This document shows, in pieces, positions 42,965 through 51,865 of a stretch of DNA of 64,000 nt (its first letter is position 1; the number at the start of each line of letters is the position of its first letter). A program made the position numbers and the translations under genes. Under the pieces are notes generated by a model. It did no database searches. It was not told where the DNA came from and saw only the letters and a list, made by a program, of their open reading frames with translations. This DNA is from Capsulimonas corticalis. GTDB lineage: Bacteria; Armatimonadota; Armatimonadia; Armatimonadales; Capsulimonadaceae. The stretch is from positions 6,758,001-6,822,000 of the forward strand of contig NZ_AP025739.1 in the NCBI RefSeq assembly GCF_003574315.2, read 5' to 3'.

Positions 42965-43282
42965 CTACGGCGTTGTCTTCGCCGGTTCCGCCTTGGCAGG
43001 CTCGCTCTTCGGCGCAGACTCCGTGCTGGGAGCCGCCGGCGGCGTTTCGCTTTTGGCGGGTTCCGAAGCGGAGCCGCTGGAGCCGCCGCCGGTCGCGGGC
43101 GCGGCGCCCTTATAATCGTTCACATAGAAGCCGGATCCCTTGAACGCGATGCCGACCGGGTACACTCGTTTACGGAGCTTGCCGCCGCACTTCTCGCAGG
43201 TCGTCAGAGCATCGTCCTTGATACTCTGCATAATTTCGAACTGGTCGGCGCACCCCGTGCATTCGTAGCCATACGTAGGCAT
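42965..43282 (-). CDS. FmdB-family zinc ribbon protein with disordered tail
   Basis: 105 residues. The first 50 are a full FmdB ribbon: MPTYGYECTGCADQFEIMQS then TTCEKCGGKLRKRVYPVGIA and FKGSGFYVNDYK, better conserved than in the paralogue at 36439. The tail is Pro/Ala/Ser/Lys-rich and disordered. It is divergent from murQ with 83 bp between the starts. Function of the family is unsettled. Confidence 0.92.
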   Translation of the reverse strand: MPTYGYECTGCADQFEIMQSIKDDALTTCEKCGGKLRKRVYPVGIAFKGSGFYVNDYKGAAPATGGGSSGSASEPAKSETPPAAPSTESAPKSEPAKAEPAKTTP

Positions 43283-43365
43283 ATTCTTTTTATTACCTCA
43301 TCACTCAAGATGTATTGATTTTCGCCATTATTATATCACAAAACGGGGAAAGGCTGGTTACGGAC

Positions 43366-44298
43366 ATGACGCATGAAATCGATCGCGAGTCGAACGCACT
43401 GGAGCATTTGACAACGGAGGCCATCAATTCCGACCTTTCAGACATCGATTCCCTGGACACGGAGTCGCGCCTTCGCGTGATCAACGCGCAGGACGCCGAA
43501 GTGGCGGCGGCGGTTGGAAAGCAGATCCCGCAGATCGCGCGGGCGGTGCACAGCGCCGCGCATTCGCTGCGGCGCGGCGGTCGTTTGATCTATATCGGCG
43601 CCGGCACGAGCGGACGCCTCGGCGTTCTCGACGCCGCCGAGTGCCCTCCCACCTTCGGCACGCCGCCGGAATGGGTTCAAGCGATCATCGCCGGCGGACA
43701 GCAGGCGATGTTCCGCGCCGTGGAAGGCGCCGAGGACGACCCGGACCTGGGCGCGGCGGCGATCATTGAGATCGACGCCAGTGAGAACGACACGGTCGTC
43801 GGCATTTCCGCCTCCGGCCGCGCCCCCTTCGTGGTCGGCGCGCTGCGCCAGGCAAAGAAGCGCGGCGCGACCACAATCGTGATCACCAACAACAAAAACT
43901 CCGAGCTGGAAGCCATCGCCGACATCGGCATTCCCGTGGTCGTCGGCCCCGAAGTGCTGGCCGGCTCGACCCGGATGAAGAGCGGCACGGCGCAGAAGAT
44001 GGTCCTGAACATGATCAGCACCGGCGCGATGATGGAGATCGGCAAGACTTACGGCAACTTGATGGTCGACGTCATGGCGACCAACACCAAGCTGAAGGCG
44101 CGCGCCGCCCGAATCGTCGCCCAGGTGACCGGCGAAAGCCTCGCCGCCGCGCAGCAATCCCTCGCAAATGCCGGCGGCTCAGCCAAGGTCGCGATTCTGA
44201 TGGTGGAAACGGGAAAAACGGCGGAAGAAGCCCGGCAGTTCCTGGAAGCCACCGGCGGCGTCCTCCGCAAAGCGCTCTCGCGCGCGGCGGGGAAATAA
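43366..44298 (+). CDS. murQ: N-acetylmuramic acid 6-phosphate etherase
   Basis: 310 residues from ATG 43366, which aligns with the usual MurQ N-terminus (LEHLTTEAINSDLSDIDSLD). It splits the lactyl ether of MurNAc-6-phosphate to GlcNAc-6-phosphate and D-lactate in peptidoglycan recycling. SIS domain: GRLIYIGAGTSGRLGVLDAA, ECPPTFGTPPEWVQAIIAGG, DTVVGISASGRAPFVVGALR, AIADIGIPVVVGPEVLAGST, RMKSGTAQKMVLNMISTGAM. Length fits the family (about 300). No murP/amgK or nagZ neighbour is present, so the recycling genes are scattered. GGGGAAAGG lies 14 bp upstream. Confidence 0.95.
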   Translation: MTHEIDRESNALEHLTTEAINSDLSDIDSLDTESRLRVINAQDAEVAAAVGKQIPQIARAVHSAAHSLRRGGRLIYIGAGTSGRLGVLDAAECPPTFGTPPEWVQAIIAGGQQAMFRAVEGAEDDPDLGAAAIIEIDASENDTVVGISASGRAPFVVGALRQAKKRGATTIVITNNKNSELEAIADIGIPVVVGPEVLAGSTRMKSGTAQKMVLNMISTGAMMEIGKTYGNLMVDVMATNTKLKARAARIVAQVTGESLAAAQQSLANAGGSAKVAILMVETGKTAEEARQFLEATGGVLRKALSRAAGK

Positions 44299-44368
44299 GA
44301 TCCCCGGTACTGAAACCCGGGACGATCTTCGTCAATGACGGATGGCCCTTGCCAAAGAAAGCATACAC

Positions 44369-45058
44369 ATGCCCCCGTTCGCGATCAAGCTTCTGCGCGC
44401 GTTTTCCGCGCTGCTTCTCTGGGCGGGGGCCGCGCTGGTCATTGGGGGCGCGCTGAGCCCTTGGGCGGCGCTCAAGGTGCTGCGGTCGGTGGATGTCAGC
44501 GTTCCGGGCGCGCTCTTCGCGCAGGGCGGTCTGTGCCTTGCGGCGGGGGTGTTGGTGCTGCTCGGGCTGCGCCGCAGCCCTCTGCTCTGCCTAATTGCCG
44601 CCCTGTATACACTGGGGTGGGTCAACGCGGCAAAGGTCGAAGTCCCCAGACGCGTGAAACATCAGGTGATTGGGACGCAGCTCGCGCTGTTTCCGCTCAA
44701 TCGACTGCTCGATCAGTTCCATATCAACGATGTCGAGATCGCCGACTGGAGCAGACCCAATGCCGAGCTTCTGGCGCCCGGCCTCGATTGGACCAACAAA
44801 GGCGCGCTCTTGCTCCTGCTTGGCGGCCTCATCGGCCTGCCCGCCGACCCCATCGCCCTGTTCGCCTATAAATGGACAGCCCGCGCCCGTTGCCGTCATT
44901 GCAATGCGACATGGCTTCGTTCCCGCCAGGCGGACTTCTGTCCGCAATGCGGACAAAGCACCGCCCCGGCAGACCGCTGGCATTGTGATGTGTGTCATGG
45001 GGAATTGGGGAGATCCGACAAGTTCTGCACGCACTGCGGCGCGGGGGTTGGAAATTAA
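44369..45058 (+). CDS. Membrane protein with two C-terminal zinc ribbons
   Basis: 229 residues from ATG 44369 (in-frame ATG 44342 is an alternative). The N-terminal part has two or three membrane helices (FSALLLWAGAALVIGGALSP, GLCLAAGVLVLLGLRRSPLL, LLCLIAALYTLGWV), a central soluble loop, then a further hydrophobic segment LLLLLGGLIGLPADPIALFA. The last 60 residues hold two C-x2-C pairs of zinc-ribbon type: CRHCNATW...CPQCGQ and CDVCHGEL...CTHCGAG. Such tails are common on unclassified bacterial membrane proteins. Function unknown. Its stop codon is inside the following terminator stem. Confidence 0.7.
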   Translation: MPPFAIKLLRAFSALLLWAGAALVIGGALSPWAALKVLRSVDVSVPGALFAQGGLCLAAGVLVLLGLRRSPLLCLIAALYTLGWVNAAKVEVPRRVKHQVIGTQLALFPLNRLLDQFHINDVEIADWSRPNAELLAPGLDWTNKGALLLLLGGLIGLPADPIALFAYKWTARARCRHCNATWLRSRQADFCPQCGQSTAPADRWHCDVCHGELGRSDKFCTHCGAGVGN

Positions 45059-45098
45059 GACGCCCCCGGCGCCCCAAGTGGGCGCCGGGGGCGTCTTA
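45056..45098. terminator. 19-bp perfect hairpin overlapping a stop codon
   Basis: Stem 45056-45074/45080-45098, loop CAAGT. The TAA of the zinc-ribbon membrane protein forms the first three bases. It stands between convergent genes and can act on both. No T-run beyond the TTA at the base. Confidence 0.75.
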
Positions 45099-45102
45099 AC
45101 TC

Positions 45103-45522
45103 CTACAGCAGCTCGTTATTAAAGAACTCAATCACCTCGCCGTCATATCCCGCGACAAACGAAATACGGATCGGCGCCGGCGGCTCGCCGGGGATCGTGT
45201 GGTCCTTCGGAGCCATCGTCTCACGCGCGCCGGCGGCGAGGGCGCGCGCGTGGGCGGCGTCCACATCCGGAGTGCGAACGGCGAAGTGGATCATGCCTGT
45301 TTCGGGCAGCGCGTCGGTTTCCGGCTTCTTGCCGCCGGCAAAGATTTCCAGATAATTGCCGTCGCCGAGATCGAGCAGAACACCGGCTTTCTCGCCTTCG
45401 CCCCAGTTGTAGGTCTGTTTGAAGCCGAAGCCCTCGGTGTAAAGCTTTGTGGTGGCGGCCAGATCGGCGACGCGGATGGCGATATGGTGGAAACCCGGAG
45501 AGTTCTTGGGATGGATAGACAT
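45103..45522 (-). CDS. VOC superfamily (glyoxalase-like) protein
   Basis: 139 residues with two beta-alpha-beta-beta-beta modules: FHHIAIRVADLAATTKLYTE, NYLEIFAGG, MIHFAVRTPDVDAAHARALA, FVAGYDGEVIEFFNNEL. Candidate metal ligands H12/H13, E60, H77 and E132 are present. VOC proteins include glyoxalase I, dioxygenases and fosfomycin-resistance enzymes; this sequence gives no specificity. Single gene, no operon partner. Confidence 0.88.
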   Translation of the reverse strand: MSIHPKNSPGFHHIAIRVADLAATTKLYTEGFGFKQTYNWGEGEKAGVLLDLGDGNYLEIFAGGKKPETDALPETGMIHFAVRTPDVDAAHARALAAGARETMAPKDHTIPGEPPAPIRISFVAGYDGEVIEFFNNELL

Positions 45523-45685
45523 GGAGCAGACCTCGGTGACAAAGATTGGTCGCCGCGACAGCGGCGCGTGGGTTAGTTACGGATGAATGCTGGGTTTTCC
45601 TTCCCGCGAACGCACAGGCGCTCCCTCCCATCCCAGATGGCCCCCATTTCAGGTACAATAGAGGGAGTACCTTTGAGTTTTAACT

Positions 45686-47494
45686 ATGTCTGACCATCAA
45701 CAATTTATCCGCAACTTTTGCATCATCGCGCATATCGACCACGGCAAGTCCACGCTCGCCGACCGCCTTCTAGAGTTCACCGGCACGGTGCAGCATCGGC
45801 ACATGCAGGAGCAATTGCTCGATTCCATGGATATCGAGCGTGAGCGAGGCATCACCATCAAAATGGCGTCGGTGCGGCTGAGTTACAAGGCGCTCGACGG
45901 CGTCACGTACCAGCTCAATCTGATCGATACCCCCGGACACGTTGACTTCACTTACGAAGTCTCGCGCAGCCTCGCGGCCTGCGAGGGCGCGGTTCTGGTT
46001 GTCGACGCCGCGCAGGGCGTCGAGGCGCAGACGCTCGCCAATGTCAACCTGGCGATGAGCAGCAACCTCGAGATCGTGCCGGTCATCAACAAGATTGACC
46101 TGCCCGCGGCGGATCCGGACCGGGTGGCCGAAGAAATCGAAGAAGTGCTGGCGATCGACGCCACCGAGGCGATCCGGGCCTCCGCGAAGATGGGTATCGG
46201 CACCGAGGAAATTTTGGAATCCGTCGTGCGCCGCGTGCCGCCCCCGTCGGGAGATGTGAACGCTCCCCTGCGGGCGCTCGTGTACGACAGCCACTTTGAC
46301 GCGTATCTGGGCGTCGTCGCTTATATCCGCGTCGTGGACGGCGAGATCACAGGCGGAACGCAGATCAAGATGCTGGCGACCGGCAAGGTGTTCGACGTCA
46401 CTGGCGTCGGCGTCTTCGCGCCGCGCATGAAGAGTATCGACAAGCTGCGCGCGGGCGAAGTCGGCTACATGACCGCGAGCGTCAAGACGGTCGGCGACTG
46501 CAACGTCGGCGACACGGTTACCCTCGCCCATGGCGGCTCCAGCCAGCCGCTCGCCGGATACCGGCAGGCGCTGCCCGTCGTCTTCTGCGGCCTTTACCCC
46601 GTTGACAGCAACCAGTATCAAGATCTGAAAGAAGCGCTCGGACGACTTCAGCTCAATGACGCGGCGCTGACATTCGAGCCCGAGTCTTCGGCGGCGCTCG
46701 GCTTCGGCTACCGCTGCGGATTTTTGGGCCTGCTCCACCTGGATATCATCCAGGAGCGATTGGAGCGAGAGTTCAATCTGGTGCTGATCGCGACCGCGCC
46801 CAGCGTCATCTACAAAGTCCATCTGACATCGGGAGAGACGATTGAAGTCGACAACCCGGCGAACCTGCCGCCGGCGACACAGATCGCGGGCATGGACGAG
46901 CCGATGGTCGCCGCCAGCGTCATTATCCCCTCCTCATATGTCGGCACGGTCATGGACCTGGCGCGCGAGCGGCGCGGCGTGTATGTCCGCACGGACTACC
47001 CGGCCCGCGACCGCGTGATGATCCACTATAAGCTGCCGATGAACGAGATCCTGATGGACTTCTTCGATCAGCTCAAGTCGCGCACCAAGGGCTACGCGTC
47101 CTTCGACTACGATCAGGCGGGCTATGAGCCCTCCAATCTGGTCAAACTCGATATCAACATCAACGGCGACCCTGTCGACGCCCTGTCGTTCATCACGCAC
47201 AAGGAAAAGGCGTATGGACGCGGGCGGCAATTGGTGGAGAAGCTGAAGGCGATCATTCCCCGGCAGCAGTTCGAGATCCGCTTGCAGGCGGCGATCGGCG
47301 CGAAGGTCATCGCTTCCGAGAATATTTCGGCGCTGCGCAAGAACGTTATCGCGAAGTGCTACGGCGGCGACATTTCACGCAAGCGCAAACTGCTGGAGAA
47401 GCAAAAAGAAGGCAAGAAGCGCATGAAGTCGATCGGCAGCGTCGAAATTCCGCAGGAAGCGTTCATGAGCGTCCTGAAGCTGGGCGACGATTAA
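45686..47494 (+). CDS. lepA: Elongation factor 4 (LepA)
   Basis: 602 residues, translational GTPase that back-translocates or remodels the ribosome. G1 [16 protein letters not shown] (about 15-30), G2 [16 protein letters not shown]3 DTPGHVDF, G4 NKIDLP, then EF-G-like domains II-IV and the LepA-specific C-terminal domain ([60 protein letters not shown]). Full family length. -10-like TACAAT at 45654-45659 precedes it. folK starts one base after its stop, so the two are co-transcribed. Confidence 0.97.
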   Translation: MSDHQQFIRNFCIIAHIDHGKSTLADRLLEFTGTVQHRHMQEQLLDSMDIERERGITIKMASVRLSYKALDGVTYQLNLIDTPGHVDFTYEVSRSLAACEGAVLVVDAAQGVEAQTLANVNLAMSSNLEIVPVINKIDLPAADPDRVAEEIEEVLAIDATEAIRASAKMGIGTEEILESVVRRVPPPSGDVNAPLRALVYDSHFDAYLGVVAYIRVVDGEITGGTQIKMLATGKVFDVTGVGVFAPRMKSIDKLRAGEVGYMTASVKTVGDCNVGDTVTLAHGGSSQPLAGYRQALPVVFCGLYPVDSNQYQDLKEALGRLQLNDAALTFEPESSAALGFGYRCGFLGLLHLDIIQERLEREFNLVLIATAPSVIYKVHLTSGETIEVDNPANLPPATQIAGMDEPMVAASVIIPSSYVGTVMDLARERRGVYVRTDYPARDRVMIHYKLPMNEILMDFFDQLKSRTKGYASFDYDQAGYEPSNLVKLDININGDPVDALSFITHKEKAYGRGRQLVEKLKAIIPRQQFEIRLQAAIGAKVIASENISALRKNVIAKCYGGDISRKRKLLEKQKEGKKRMKSIGSVEIPQEAFMSVLKLGDD

Positions 47495-47495
47495 C

Positions 47496-48035
47496 GTGTC
47501 CACACCCGAATCTCCTTTCGAGGAATGGGTGACGGCGTATTTGGGCCTGGGCGCCAATGTCGGCGATCCACAAAAATCTCTCTCCCAGGCCTTGAGAGAA
47601 CTCGCGAAGCACCCGAAGATACAATTAATTCAAGCATCGTCGCTGTACCGGACCGCGCCCGTCGGCGTGCTCGACCAGCCGGACTTTCTGAACGCCGTCG
47701 TCCAGATCGAAACCGCGCTGGATCCGGACGCGCTGATGACGGCCATGCTGGGCGTCGAAAAAAAACTCGGACGCGTGCGAACCAAGCGATGGGGTCCGCG
47801 CGTTATTGATATCGACGTGCTGCTCTACGGCGCGCGCCAGATCGAGACGCCTCTTATCACCGCGCCCCACCCGCGCATGCATGAGCGAGCCTTCGTGATG
47901 ACGCCGCTGGCGGAGATCGCGCCAGATCTCAGGATCCCGGGAGACACGAAAAGCGCGGTCCAAATCGCCTCGGAACTACCCGATAAAAAATCGGTAAAAA
48001 TAGTTGGAACATTTGCTGCTCCGAATTCGTCATGA
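47496..48035 (+). CDS. folK: 2-amino-4-hydroxy-6-hydroxymethyldihydropteridine pyrophosphokinase
   Basis: 179 residues from GTG 47496, one base after the lepA stop. Transfers pyrophosphate from ATP to 6-hydroxymethyl-dihydropterin in folate synthesis. AYLGLGANVGDPQKSLSQAL, YRTAPVGVLDQPDFLNAVVQ, VEKKLGRVRTKRWGPRVIDI and the DVLLY strand form the HPPK signature, and HPRMHERAFVMTPLAEIAPD closes the domain. No folP or folB in the window. The last 20 residues are not conserved. Confidence 0.95.
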   Translation: MSTPESPFEEWVTAYLGLGANVGDPQKSLSQALRELAKHPKIQLIQASSLYRTAPVGVLDQPDFLNAVVQIETALDPDALMTAMLGVEKKLGRVRTKRWGPRVIDIDVLLYGARQIETPLITAPHPRMHERAFVMTPLAEIAPDLRIPGDTKSAVQIASELPDKKSVKIVGTFAAPNSS

Positions 48036-48094
48036 AAAGAGGAATCAGCGGGGCGACGGGCGAACTGACCGATACTTTTCGTATATAAATACGC

Positions 48095-49366
48095 ATGCTG
48101 TATTCTTATGAAGCCAAGGACTCGCAGGGCAAGCGGGTCAGCGGAACGATTGAAGCGCCCGACGAGCGCGGCGCGGCGCGCCACGTCCAGTCGGAAGGCT
48201 ACTTCCTGATGCGGCTGACCGCAAGCGGCCCCGCAGCCAGCGCGGCCGGCGGCGCGGTCGCCATGGAAACCGGAAGCGGCCTGCGCATGGACACTCGTTT
48301 CATGGAGCAATCGCTGGGACCACCGCCGGTCCTGTCTCCTGGCAAGTGGCTGCTGACCAAATTCGTTTATCCAGTCTGGACTGGCGTGTCGCTTCGCGAC
48401 ATGGCGCTATTGTATCGGCAGCTTGCGACGCTGACAAATGCAGGTCTCAATCTGCAGCATACCGTGTCGACGATTGCGCTGCAGATACCAAACAGCATCC
48501 TTCGAAAATGTCTTCGAACCATGGAGCGCCGTATTAGCGCCGGCGAGCCGCTGAGCGCGGCGATGGCGGAATATCCGTGGATATTTCCCGATTATCAGCG
48601 CGCCGCCGTGATTACTGGAGAAGCAACCGGCAGCCTGGACATTATGTTCGGGCGTCTCGCAGATTGGCTGGAACAGGAACATAACCTTCGCAGCATGATC
48701 AAGCGCGAAATGTTTCTGCCCTGCATCAATCTTACCGGCATGTTTTTGCTTCCGCCGCTCGTGGATCTGGTTATGGGGCATCCGGAACTCTACTACGAGG
48801 ATGCAATCCTACCGATGCTCCAGACCATCGGTGTGATTGCCGCCATCTATGTGATGTGCCGCCTGGCCTCGGGCTTTCGCCTTGCTTATGATGCGGTGCT
48901 CTCGGTCATTCCGGCGATCGGCGGCGCGGTTCGGATGCTGTCTTTCGCGCGATTTTGCCGAACATTGGCTTCGCTTTACGCGGCAGGCGTCAACATCATA
49001 CGCGCGCTGCAATATGCGGTTGATGGCTGTGGCAATACGTACTTAGGCAGGCGCATCGCAACCGCCATTCCGAGGATTGAAAGCGGCGAGGGGATCACAC
49101 AAGCGCTTGGAATGACCGGAATTTTTCCGCCAATCGTTTTGTCGATGCTGGGCACGGGCGAGGAATCCGGCAATCTCGACCAAATGATGGATAAGATGGC
49201 GAGCTATTACGAAGCCGAAGCGGCAGTTCGTCTCCATCAGATCAGCGTTTCTCTCGGGGTCATCACGACGATTGCCGTCGGCATTCGGATTCTGTTGATC
49301 GTAATAAAATTCTATACCGGCCTTTATGGTCCCTTAAGCGGGATCATGAACGACATGGATAAGTAA
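48095..49366 (+). CDS. Type II secretion/type IV pilus inner membrane protein (GspF/PilC)
   Basis: 423 residues. N-terminal YSYEAKDSQGKRVSGTIEAP and ARHVQSEGYFLMRLT are the N-domain of GspF/PilC. Two T2SSF domains follow: about 100-220 (DMALLYRQLATLTNAGLNLQ, RRISAGEPLSAAMAEYPWIF, VITGEATGSLDIMFGRLADW) and about 280-410 (FARFCRTLASLYAAGVNIIR, LGTGEESGNLDQMMDKMASY), each with membrane helices. The protein forms the inner-membrane platform of pilus or T2SS machines and would help process the pilin-like proteins here. No GspE/PilB or prepilin peptidase is nearby. Confidence 0.93.
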   Translation: MLYSYEAKDSQGKRVSGTIEAPDERGAARHVQSEGYFLMRLTASGPAASAAGGAVAMETGSGLRMDTRFMEQSLGPPPVLSPGKWLLTKFVYPVWTGVSLRDMALLYRQLATLTNAGLNLQHTVSTIALQIPNSILRKCLRTMERRISAGEPLSAAMAEYPWIFPDYQRAAVITGEATGSLDIMFGRLADWLEQEHNLRSMIKREMFLPCINLTGMFLLPPLVDLVMGHPELYYEDAILPMLQTIGVIAAIYVMCRLASGFRLAYDAVLSVIPAIGGAVRMLSFARFCRTLASLYAAGVNIIRALQYAVDGCGNTYLGRRIATAIPRIESGEGITQALGMTGIFPPIVLSMLGTGEESGNLDQMMDKMASYYEAEAAVRLHQISVSLGVITTIAVGIRILLIVIKFYTGLYGPLSGIMNDMDK

Positions 49367-49536
49367 GGTTAACAGCATCGTTCTCATGGGTAATACGATG
49401 AAACGATGCGATGATCGAAAGGAGGGACACAGTCTCCCCAAATCAGGTAAAGCAGACGGGGATTTGAGACCGCGGACGCGGGACAATGCATTTATCTATT
49501 TAAGATCCGCAGCATAAATATGGGAGAATCACTGCA

Positions 49537-50232
49537 GTGAACCTGCAACGAAATTATTACGAAGTTCTGGGGCTGCCGCCAAGCGCCTCCACTTCGGAGA
49601 TTAAAAATAAATATCGGGAGCTGGCGAAGAAATTCCACCCGGACCTGACACAGGATAAAGTCCTGGGCCAGCGTATCTTCGCGCAGATCAATCAGGCTTA
49701 CCGCGTGCTTGGCGACACCGAGCGCCGTTCGCAGTATGACGCCACCCTCGTTCCGGAGCGCGGCATGCCCGCCGGGTCGACCTCGGGCGTTCAGGCGACG
49801 ACTCAGCCGCAAGCCGCCACGGCCGCGCCTCCGCCGCAGGCCGCTCGTCCCGCGCAGGCTCCGATCTCGCCGCAAATGGAAGCCGAAGTCCAGCGTCTGC
49901 TGGGTGAAGCCGAAATGGCGATGATGGGCGGAAAAGCCAAGGACGCTCGCTCGATCTGCGAAACGATCCTCGGCATGCAGCCCGACAACGCCAAGGCCCT
50001 CGGCCTTCTCGGCGATGTCTACGCGCAGCAGGGCGATCCGCAGCGCGCCATCGAAACCTATCGCAAGGCGCTCCAATACGGCGCCAGCCCGATGATCCAG
50101 TCCAAACTCTCGCGTCTCACCGCCGCTCCGGCTCCGTCGTCCGCGACGCCGCCGCCCGCCGCGCCCAAGAGCGCGCCGCAGCCCGCAAAGTCCGGCGGTT
50201 TCATCAACCGCATCCTTGGCCGCAACAACTAG
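49537..50232 (+). CDS. J-domain protein with TPR-like repeats
   Basis: 231 residues from GTG 49537 with GGGAG 10 bp upstream. Residues 3-70 are a J domain: NYYEVLGLPPSASTSEIKNK, YRELAKKFHPDLTQDK with the HPD motif, and INQAYRVLGDTERRSQYDAT. It should stimulate a DnaK-type Hsp70 but lacks the Gly/Phe and zinc-finger regions of DnaJ. A Pro/Ala-rich linker leads to a TPR-like pair (AMMGGKAKDARSICETILGM, ALGLLGDVYAQQGDPQRAIE), then a second linker and a conserved-looking tail GGFINRILGRNN. Probably an adaptor that targets Hsp70 to a client bound by the TPRs. Followed by a strong terminator. Confidence 0.88.
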   Translation: MNLQRNYYEVLGLPPSASTSEIKNKYRELAKKFHPDLTQDKVLGQRIFAQINQAYRVLGDTERRSQYDATLVPERGMPAGSTSGVQATTQPQAATAAPPPQAARPAQAPISPQMEAEVQRLLGEAEMAMMGGKAKDARSICETILGMQPDNAKALGLLGDVYAQQGDPQRAIETYRKALQYGASPMIQSKLSRLTAAPAPSSATPPPAAPKSAPQPAKSGGFINRILGRNN

Positions 50233-50260
50233 CATTAATTATATTTTTCCAATACGGCCG

Positions 50261-50293
50261 GCGCGCGGGAACATCTCCCGCGCGCTTTCTTTT
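50261..50293 (+). terminator. Rho-independent terminator of the J-domain gene
   Basis: 10-bp perfect G+C stem 50261-50270/50276-50285 with ACATC loop, followed by TTTCTTTTG. Confidence 0.92.
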
Positions 50294-50295
50294 GT

Positions 50296-50324
50296 TTGAC
50301 ATCTCCCCCACCCCTTGGTATAAT
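50296..50324 (+). promoter_or_regulatory. Consensus sigma-70 promoter, near-leaderless
   Basis: TTGACA (50296-50301), 17-bp spacer, TATAAT (50319-50324): both hexamers match the consensus. The ATG of the next gene is only 12 bp beyond the -10 box, so the transcript would begin about five bases before the start codon. Confidence 0.85.
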
Positions 50325-50335
50325 TCCAGCACCAG

Positions 50336-51631
50336 ATGGAATATCTCACGCAAATCCTTGGCAAGATCGTTCTCGACCAGAGCGGAGAGCGTTTCGGCAA
50401 AATCGCCGAGGCGATCGTCAGCCCGAGCGAGCCGCTTCCGATCATCTCCGCGCTCCAGGTGCGCACGGAGGACGGCGCGATGTTCGTGCCGGCGGATATG
50501 ATCGACGCCGTATCCAATGGGCGCGAGTTTCGACTCGCCCGCCCCATTACGCAGATCCCGCCGTATATGATCGGCGAGCATGACTTTTCGCTCGTGCGCG
50601 ACGTGCTGGATAAGCAGATCGTCGACGTTCACGATTACCGGGTCGTCCGCGTCAACGACATACGCCTGGAACGCCTCAAGGATGGCCGCCTGGCCCTTCT
50701 AGGAGTCGACCCCGGCGTGCGAGGCGTGCTCAGACGCCTGGGGCTGGAGGCGGCCGTGAGCGGCCTGGGCAAGCTGTTACACTTGCCGGCGGCCGACGAA
50801 CACTTTATCTCTTGGAACGATGTGGAATCGCTGCCCACTCATAACGCGGGCGAGCCGCTCAAGCTCAAGGTCTCGCACGAAAAACTCTCCAAGCTCCACC
50901 CCGCCGATATCGCCGATGTCCTCAATCAGCTCGATCCCGCCCACCGCAAGGAAGTCCTCGAAACCCTCGATCTCGAAACCGCCGCCATCGCCCTTTCCGA
51001 AATGGACGACGCCGTGCAGGTCTCCGCGCTGCGGAACCTGGACGAAGAGCGCGCGGCCGACATTCTGGAAGAGATGCCCGCCGACGAAGCGGCGGACGTG
51101 CTGGGCGACATGGACAAGGCGCATCGCGACGAGCTGCTCGGGCGCATGGACGCCGAGGACCGTGAAGAGGTCGAGGAGCTGCTGGAGTACCGCGACGGCA
51201 CCGCCGGCGGCATGATGACCAACGAGTATGTGGCGATCAAAGCGGACTTCACCGCGCAGCAGACGATCGATACCCTGCGCGCCCTCGAACCCGAGGCCGA
51301 AACGATCTACTACGTCTATGTAATCGACCACGACGAACACCTCGTCGGAGTGATCTCCCTGCGCGACCTCATTGTCGCGCGCGCCGACGCGGTCGTCGCG
51401 GACTTTATGATCACCAAAGTCCGCAGCGTCCGCATCGACGCCGACCACGAGGAAATCGCGCACACCTTCGAGCGCTACAAAATGCTCGCCCTGCCGGTCG
51501 TGGACGAAGACAATGTCCTCCAGGGCATCGTCACCATCGACGACTCCCTCGAACAGCTCCTCCCCGCCGACTGGCGCCGCCGCCCATCCCAGCGCAAACG
51601 CGACCGCAAGGGGCAGGAGGCCGGGGTTTAG
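50336..51631 (+). CDS. Soluble PRC-barrel/MgtE-N/CBS protein
   Basis: 431 residues, no membrane helices. Residues 5-75 look like a PRC-barrel (GKIVLDQSGERFGKIAEAIV), with a second PRC-like stretch near 85-140. Then an MgtE N-terminal superhelical domain (about 180-285: LSKLHPADIADVLNQLDPAH, ILEEMPADEAADVLGDMDKA, LLEYRDGTAGGMMTNEYVAI) and two CBS domains (to about 410: YYVYVIDHDEHLVGVISLRD, HTFERYKMLALPVVDEDNVL). The MgtE C-terminal pore is missing, so it cannot transport Mg2+. It may be a Mg2+/nucleotide-sensing protein. No SD exists; a near-leaderless mRNA is predicted from the promoter. The final 20 residues are basic. Confidence 0.85.
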   Translation: MEYLTQILGKIVLDQSGERFGKIAEAIVSPSEPLPIISALQVRTEDGAMFVPADMIDAVSNGREFRLARPITQIPPYMIGEHDFSLVRDVLDKQIVDVHDYRVVRVNDIRLERLKDGRLALLGVDPGVRGVLRRLGLEAAVSGLGKLLHLPAADEHFISWNDVESLPTHNAGEPLKLKVSHEKLSKLHPADIADVLNQLDPAHRKEVLETLDLETAAIALSEMDDAVQVSALRNLDEERAADILEEMPADEAADVLGDMDKAHRDELLGRMDAEDREEVEELLEYRDGTAGGMMTNEYVAIKADFTAQQTIDTLRALEPEAETIYYVYVIDHDEHLVGVISLRDLIVARADAVVADFMITKVRSVRIDADHEEIAHTFERYKMLALPVVDEDNVLQGIVTIDDSLEQLLPADWRRRPSQRKRDRKGQEAGV

Positions 51632-51637
51632 AACCGG

Positions 51638-51791
51638 AAGGCCCTCACCCGGCGCTCCGCGCCACCCTCTCCCAAAATTGGGAGAGGGTTAGGAGTAAGA
51701 TTTGGATCAAAGATTCCAAATAAAGAATTCCTCTGACTCCCCCTCTCCCAGAATTGGGAGAGGGTGGCGCGGAGCGCCGGGCGAGGGCCTT
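51638..51791. repeat. Palindromic intergenic repeat, copy B (inverted orientation)
   Basis: Arms 51638-51688 and 51741-51791 are complementary over 51 bp with a few mismatches, and include CCCTCTCCCAAAATTGGGAG and its partner. Relative to copies A and C the internal GACTCCCCCTCTCC..TAAGATTTGGATCAAAG segment runs in the opposite direction. It lies directly behind the MgtE-N/CBS gene. Confidence 0.85.
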
Positions 51792-51800
51792 CCCAAACCT

Positions 51801-51842
51801 AAAAAAGCCGCCGCCAAGTCTTTCGACTCGGCGGCGGCTTTT
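51801..51842. terminator. Bidirectional terminator between MgtE-N/CBS and rpmB
   Basis: 13-bp stem 51803-51815/51830-51842 (A/T ends and GCCGCCGCC/GGCGGCGGC core), one mismatch, then AGTC/GACT around TTTC. A-run on one side and T-run on the other make it work in both directions. Confidence 0.92.
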
Positions 51843-51865
51843 CGTGTAATGAAACCCCGGAGGAT

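Noticed and set aside
45770..46822. Minus-strand open frame within lepA
   Set aside because: lepA is certain on the plus strand; the antisense frame is a codon-bias shadow.
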